DNA of 46,278 nucleotides from Paludibacteraceae bacterium. Lineage in GTDB: Bacteria > Bacteroidota > Bacteroidia > Bacteroidales > Paludibacteraceae. Below, in pieces: positions 42,297 through 46,278 of this stretch. The notes beneath the pieces were generated by a model. It did no database searches. It had not been told where the DNA came from and saw only the letters and a list, made by a program, of their open reading frames with translations. The DNA lies in the NCBI GenBank assembly GCA_024401555.1, contig JAKSKV010000026.1:1-46278 (forward strand). Reading direction: 5' to 3'. The stretch's first letter is position 1. Each line of letters opens with the position of its first letter. A program made the translations under genes and the position numbers.

Positions 42297-45200
42297 ATGA
42301 ATATGAAAGATATAAAGTATTCTGTAAAAGAGATTTTTAGAGGAAATTGGGTGAAATGGTTGTTGTTGGCTCTTGTGATGTTCATGGGAGCTGGGGAGGC
42401 TTGGGCGCAAACGGTCTCATATCCTGGGGGAAATACGTGTGCGGAACCAGGAGAAACGGTGACTGTTTATTTCCCTAAGAAAAGTGGAACTAAGTATTCT
42501 GACTATTTTTTTGGTACTAGATATCAAAATAGATTTTTTGGTTGGTCTGTTGAGGATCGATTCATTCCAACGGCAATTGATGATGAGCATTTTTCTATTA
42601 CAATTCCATCTAATTATAAGAAAGGAAAATATACTATATACTATGGAAGAACTTCTATTTGGTGGATCATTTTTACTTGTTATTACGGAAGTTCTTCGTT
42701 TGATATAAATGTTTGTCAGGATGATCCTTTTATTGAGATAGATGAAAATTGCGTGTGCCCTGGAGATATTGTACATGCTACTGTTTTTCAATCGGAGAAA
42801 ACTAATCATAGTTGGCAATATAAGTTGGATGATGAATCCTCGTGGAAAAATATACCAACATATACAACTATAGATGATAGCACTATTTCCTTTACAGCAC
42901 CTTCTTTCAATTCAAGGTTATACATTAAAGTTGATAATGATGCGGAAGAGAATGTGTCAATTTGTTTGCCAGTTTTGTATGGTCCACAATGTGCACCGAA
43001 TAAGTCAACTGTGAATTTTCATATAGATCAAGCGTGTCCAACTGTCACATATAATTTTAATGGTAAAAATTATACGGGGCAAACTTCGTATGTAATTCCT
43101 GTTACAGTATCAATATCTTCGACAAAAACATATGAATTAAAGGTTGGAAGTAATAAAATTGGAGAGTGGGTGCTGTCAAAATGTGACGTGGTTGTCACTT
43201 GCCCGGATTATTCAACATCTCCAACAGTGTATAATCTATCCTCTGGGTGTTCTATAGCTGCAAATACTATCTTGTCAGCTTTGCCAAGTCCGACGCAAAG
43301 TGGCGGTAATAATTTGGAGGTGATTTATTGGTTTAAGGAGGACAACGGCAAGGAACAAAAAGTTGAAAGCACGACAGTCTTTTCCGCTGGTCATACTTAT
43401 AGTGTACGCGGAGAGGTTTATGTGGATGATATTTTTATGTCTGTTTGTGAAGTGCCTGACTTTACTATAACTGCCAACTACACAGCCACCATTGGCAAAT
43501 TGCAAGGGGAAGGATCTGTTTATATGACCGTAGAGGGTGATTCAAAAAAATACGAATCTTCCGTGACTGTTCCTTGCGGAAAAAAGGTTACTTACCACGC
43601 CGTGCCTGGTGATTGTAGTAAGTTTAAAGTATGGCATTATTATTACAATGGAAGTTTTTGGAATGGCTCTTTGAGTGATGCTCCGCAAGATTATACGGTT
43701 GAGGTGACTGAAAATGTCCATTATCAGGTCGAATTTGAAAATGGACAATTTACGGTAACTGCTGCTACTTCTACAGATGCTGAGTGCGATGGAACCGGTT
43801 CTGTCAAGATGTTCTTTAATAATGCGGAGGTGTTTAGCCCATTCACGCCAGGTTGGTGTTCCGATGTTGTCTTGGTAGCAGAACCTACTGATTGTAGTAA
43901 ATTCGACCATTGGGAGTTGGATGGTGAGAAGTTCTCGGAAAATTTGAGAGTCTCTATTCGTAAAGAGTCGACGTGGGAGGCTTGTTTCAAGGCTGCTGAT
44001 ATTTCAAGTGTAGAGATTACCGCAAACGACGAAGCTCTCAAGGAGCAGACTATTTGTTTGGGTGAAAGCATCCAAGAGGTGACGTTGAAGACCAATGTAG
44101 GTACAATGGGTTATTCGACAGTTGGTCATACGGAAGGTCTGACTGCTGTGGTGACACGTAACCCTGATGATGATGCGTTGGCGATTGCCTCATGTGATCA
44201 ATATGGTGTCAATATCTTCTCTCACTCTCAGTACGATTGGGGATTGATGTACTATGTGCACCCAGAGATCCTTCGTGATCAATATGATTTCTCTTCAGGA
44301 ATAGCTGTTTACGATATTAAGATTTATGATGGCGATGGTGATGATGCGGCTTTGGTGGCATCGACTTCTCAAAACCATGGATCAGATCAGGGTAATTTTG
44401 TCCCTGGTAAAGGTTATTTGTGCCAGTTGTCCCAACAATTGGATTTCACTAAGGAATATACGATTAAGATATATATTCATGAGTTGAATGTGCCGTTGGA
44501 TGAAGTGAAGCCGCTTGTCTGCTCAAGTAACTTCTCAAAGGAGAATGGATATACATCTTCAACCTCTTCAGATGGTAAAAAGTATTTCCAATTGAGTGGT
44601 ACTCCTCAGTACGCGGGAGATGTGACCTATACGGTTGCCTCAATTGCAGGTGCTGGATGTGCCTCCAATTCGGTGGATGTCATCATCCACGTCAACGACA
44701 CCATCGTTCCAGTGTTGTCATCTGATGATGCAGTTTGTAAGAATGCCGACTTGGTGATAAACGAAACTGTTGGCAATGCTACCGATTATACTTATGAGTG
44801 GAGCGTAGAGGGTGGAACAATTGCCGGAGGACAAGGTACTGCGCAATTGACTGCTAATTGGCCAACGGCAGGAACCAAGAAAGTCTCTTTGGTGATTACC
44901 AATAAAACAACAGGTTGCCAATCTCGTATCTCTAAAAACATCACCGTCAATGATCTTCCTACCGTAGCGATCCCTGCGATTGCGGCTGTTTGCCCTAATG
45001 TGGGTACGGTGGATGTGACGGCAACTGTTGAGAATTCGCCTTCTGATTATAATTATGTATGGGGTGGTGATGTCACATATGACAAGAAAGAGTTGAATGA
45101 GGCGACTGTAAGATTTACGGCTCCTGATGATTGCGGACTTACACGTAATATCAATGTCAAGGTGACCGATGGCAATGGCTGCGAGAGCGCATTGGCAACA

Positions 45201-46278
45201 CAAACTATTTCGGTAAAGAATCCTGTTACGCCAACTATAGAAACATCTTTGACTAATAGAGACTTTGGTTGTGACATTTCAACCAAGGTTGATCCTGCTG
45301 TTGCTGACTTTACAGTGACTGACGAGTGTGGAACGACAAAACAAGTGACATTGACACCAAGTGCTGTGACGGATTTGGCAAATTGTGGTAAATCGCAGAC
45401 ATGGACCGCTACCTATACCAATGTGTGTGGAACTCCAGCGGAATCTAAGAGTGTCACTTATACTTGGAAGGAGGCTACTGCTCCAACTATAGCAGCCATA
45501 GCGGATGTCCAGGCAACCGCAATGGGTGGTTGTAAATATAAGATGCCAGATTTGTCATCGGTAACACTTGCCGCTACTACGGATGGATGTGGCGCCACTC
45601 CGACATTTGTTTCTCAAAGTGTAGCGGTGGATGAGGTCTATGACCAGACTTCTGAAAATCAAACGATACCAGTGTCGGTTACCGTGAAGGGTTCTTGTGA
45701 CTTGACTCAAACGGCTACTGTCAATGTGATTATTCCAGCCAATACCCTTACATTGACCATGCCAACCGCTCGTACGATTTGTAAGGGCAATTCTGTAGAG
45801 TTGGTGGCAACCACTACCAGTGCGACCACTTTCTCTTGGGCGCCTGCAGCTGGTTTGAATAAGACGAATGAGGCATCGGTGATTGCGGCTCCAACGGCAA
45901 CCACTACCTATACATTGACCGTTTCTGATGCGAATGGATGTAGTACGTCAGGTGATGTGACGGTGACCGTCAATCCGTTGGTAGAGTTGAGCGCGACGAA
46001 CTTGGAACAGACCGTCTGCGCGAACACGGCGATCGCTCCAGTGGTTATCACCAGCGCAAACGCAACGGTAGCGACGAGCACATTGCCTGCAGGCTTGAGC
46101 TTCGCCGACGGCAAGATTATCGGCACGCCGACTGCGGCAGGCACCTATACGATAACCATCACAGCTACGAGCAACCAGACACCAGCGTGTGATCCACAAA
46201 CCAAGACATTCAGCTTGAAGGTAAATCCGTTGGTAGAGTTGAGCGCGACGAACTTGGAACAGACCGTCTGCGCGAACA
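42297..46278 (+). CDS. Giant secreted repeat protein, 5' end only (at least 1327 codons, runs off the window)
   Basis: The frame stays open from ATG 42297 to the window edge. A signal peptide (1-37, cleavage after GEAWA before QT) precedes a long extracellular chain. Visible parts: a Cys-containing region without clear family (about 38-390); two divergent InlB B-repeat-like units sharing DCSKF..W (about 395-560); PKD/Ig-like domains (for example YTYEWSVEGGTIAGGQGTAQ, about 800-890, then SFSWAPAAGL-like units); and from residue 1226 He_PIG-type repeats (LPAGLSFADGKIIGTPTAAG) with an exact 84-residue period. The first 1.2 kb is clearly A/T-richer and uses codons (ATA, AGA, TTA) that neighbours avoid, while the repeat end is G/C-richer. 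It resembles SprB-like or other large T9SS-exported adhesins, but the C-terminal sorting domain lies outside, so this is inference. ATG 42303 is an alternative start. Confidence 0.85.
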   Translation, partial: MNMKDIKYSVKEIFRGNWVKWLLLALVMFMGAGEAWAQTVSYPGGNTCAEPGETVTVYFPKKSGTKYSDYFFGTRYQNRFFGWSVEDRFIPTAIDDEHFSITIPSNYKKGKYTIYYGRTSIWWIIFTCYYGSSSFDINVCQDDPFIEIDENCVCPGDIVHATVFQSEKTNHSWQYKLDDESSWKNIPTYTTIDDSTISFTAPSFNSRLYIKVDNDAEENVSICLPVLYGPQCAPNKSTVNFHIDQACPTVTYNFNGKNYTGQTSYVIPVTVSISSTKTYELKVGSNKIGEWVLSKCDVVVTCPDYSTSPTVYNLSSGCSIAANTILSALPSPTQSGGNNLEVIYWFKEDNGKEQKVESTTVFSAGHTYSVRGEVYVDDIFMSVCEVPDFTITANYTATIGKLQGEGSVYMTVEGDSKKYESSVTVPCGKKVTYHAVPGDCSKFKVWHYYYNGSFWNGSLSDAPQDYTVEVTENVHYQVEFENGQFTVTAATSTDAECDGTGSVKMFFNNAEVFSPFTPGWCSDVVLVAEPTDCSKFDHWELDGEKFSENLRVSIRKESTWEACFKAADISSVEITANDEALKEQTICLGESIQEVTLKTNVGTMGYSTVGHTEGLTAVVTRNPDDDALAIASCDQYGVNIFSHSQYDWGLMYYVHPEILRDQYDFSSGIAVYDIKIYDGDGDDAALVASTSQNHGSDQGNFVPGKGYLCQLSQQLDFTKEYTIKIYIHELNVPLDEVKPLVCSSNFSKENGYTSSTSSDGKKYFQLSGTPQYAGDVTYTVASIAGAGCASNSVDVIIHVNDTIVPVLSSDDAVCKNADLVINETVGNATDYTYEWSVEGGTIAGGQGTAQLTANWPTAGTKKVSLVITNKTTGCQSRISKNITVNDLPTVAIPAIAAVCPNVGTVDVTATVENSPSDYNYVWGGDVTYDKKELNEATVRFTAPDDCGLTRNINVKVTDGNGCESALATQTISVKNPVTPTIETSLTNRDFGCDISTKVDPAVADFTVTDECGTTKQVTLTPSAVTDLANCGKSQTWTATYTNVCGTPAESKSVTYTWKEATAPTIAAIADVQATAMGGCKYKMPDLSSVTLAATTDGCGATPTFVSQSVAVDEVYDQTSENQTIPVSVTVKGSCDLTQTATVNVIIPANTLTLTMPTARTICKGNSVELVATTTSATTFSWAPAAGLNKTNEASVIAAPTATTTYTLTVSDANGCSTSGDVTVTVNPLVELSATNLEQTVCANTAIAPVVITSANATVATSTLPAGLSFADGKIIGTPTAAGTYTITITATSNQTPACDPQTKTFSLKVNPLVELSATNLEQTVCAN
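45972..46278 (+). repeat. 252-bp tandem repeat in the giant gene (1.2 copies visible)
   Basis: The 55 bases 45972-46026 recur exactly at 46224-46278, where the window ends. The period of 252 bases equals 84 codons, in frame. DNA-level identity implies recent amplification or conversion, and the array probably continues beyond the window. Confidence 0.88.

Noticed and set aside
42167-42818. Small - strand frames under the start of the giant gene and its leader
   Set aside because: They are shadows of A/T-rich sequence; the + strand frame has a signal peptide and continues unbroken for almost 4 kb.

Overview
This window looks like chromosomal DNA of a Bacteroidota bacterium, most likely order Bacteroidales, carrying a type IX secretion system (T9SS). 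The evidence is as follows. Many genes are preceded by the Bacteroidota sigma-factor -7 box TAnnTTTG, and Shine-Dalgarno sequences are inconspicuous. The gene set includes a Bacteroidota-type bifunctional NAD(P)HX repair enzyme, meso-DAP dehydrogenase, hexameric-type glutamate dehydrogenase, a bifunctional Rel protein and many lipoproteins. A PorE-like OmpA/TPR/PD40 protein and an esterase with a T9SS-type C-terminal tail are also present. No tRNA, rRNA, CRISPR array or transposase was seen.

Layout: 1-346 is an intergenic patch full of small palindromes and a terminator. 347-8964 (+) carries a membrane-anchored glycosyltransferase-51 protein, nnr, rnr, a lipoprotein and an ABC-F ATPase. 8965-12562 (-) has a lipoprotein nuclease, a FadL/OmpP1-type porin and a Ser/Tyr/His-rich exported protein. 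12745-20255 (+) has prmA, a PIF1-like helicase, an S66 LD-carboxypeptidase, radA and a TPR protein. 20286-24905 (-) has an NlpC/P60-LysM hydrolase, a two-esterase/CBM6 secreted enzyme and a lipoprotein. Between the last two, on the + strand, sits a promoter-to-terminator unit without a convincing ORF that looks like a structured small RNA. 25317-26831 (+) is an alanine/sodium symporter. 26870-32885 (-) has a HIRAN protein, ddh, gdhA and an operon TPR-lipoprotein-aroE. 33158-38466 (+) has a SUMF1-fold protein, a WG-repeat protein and rel. 38543-40510 (-) is the PorE-like protein.

The right end (40570-46278) is the accessory part. Two adjacent two-gene cassettes on the - strand each encode a tiny protein (53 or 49 aa) overlapping by ATGA a PIN-domain (VapC-like) protein. 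They share an identical 59-bp front end and an identical 166-bp back end, but their middles diverge and the second PIN protein lacks about 47 internal residues. They are followed on the + strand by the start of a very large secreted repeat protein (at least 1327 codons) that runs off the window. Its last visible part enters exact 252-bp (84-residue) repeats.

Themes: cell-envelope and peptidoglycan metabolism (GT51 protein, LD-carboxypeptidase, NlpC/P60, Ddh), T9SS secretion (PorE-like protein, tailed esterase, probably the giant protein), nitrogen and amino-acid metabolism (GdhA, Ddh, AroE, symporter) and housekeeping RNA/DNA functions (RNase R, RadA, PrmA, ABC-F, Rel). The strongest candidates for something undescribed are the mosaic PIN cassettes and the orphan small-RNA unit at 23892-24144.
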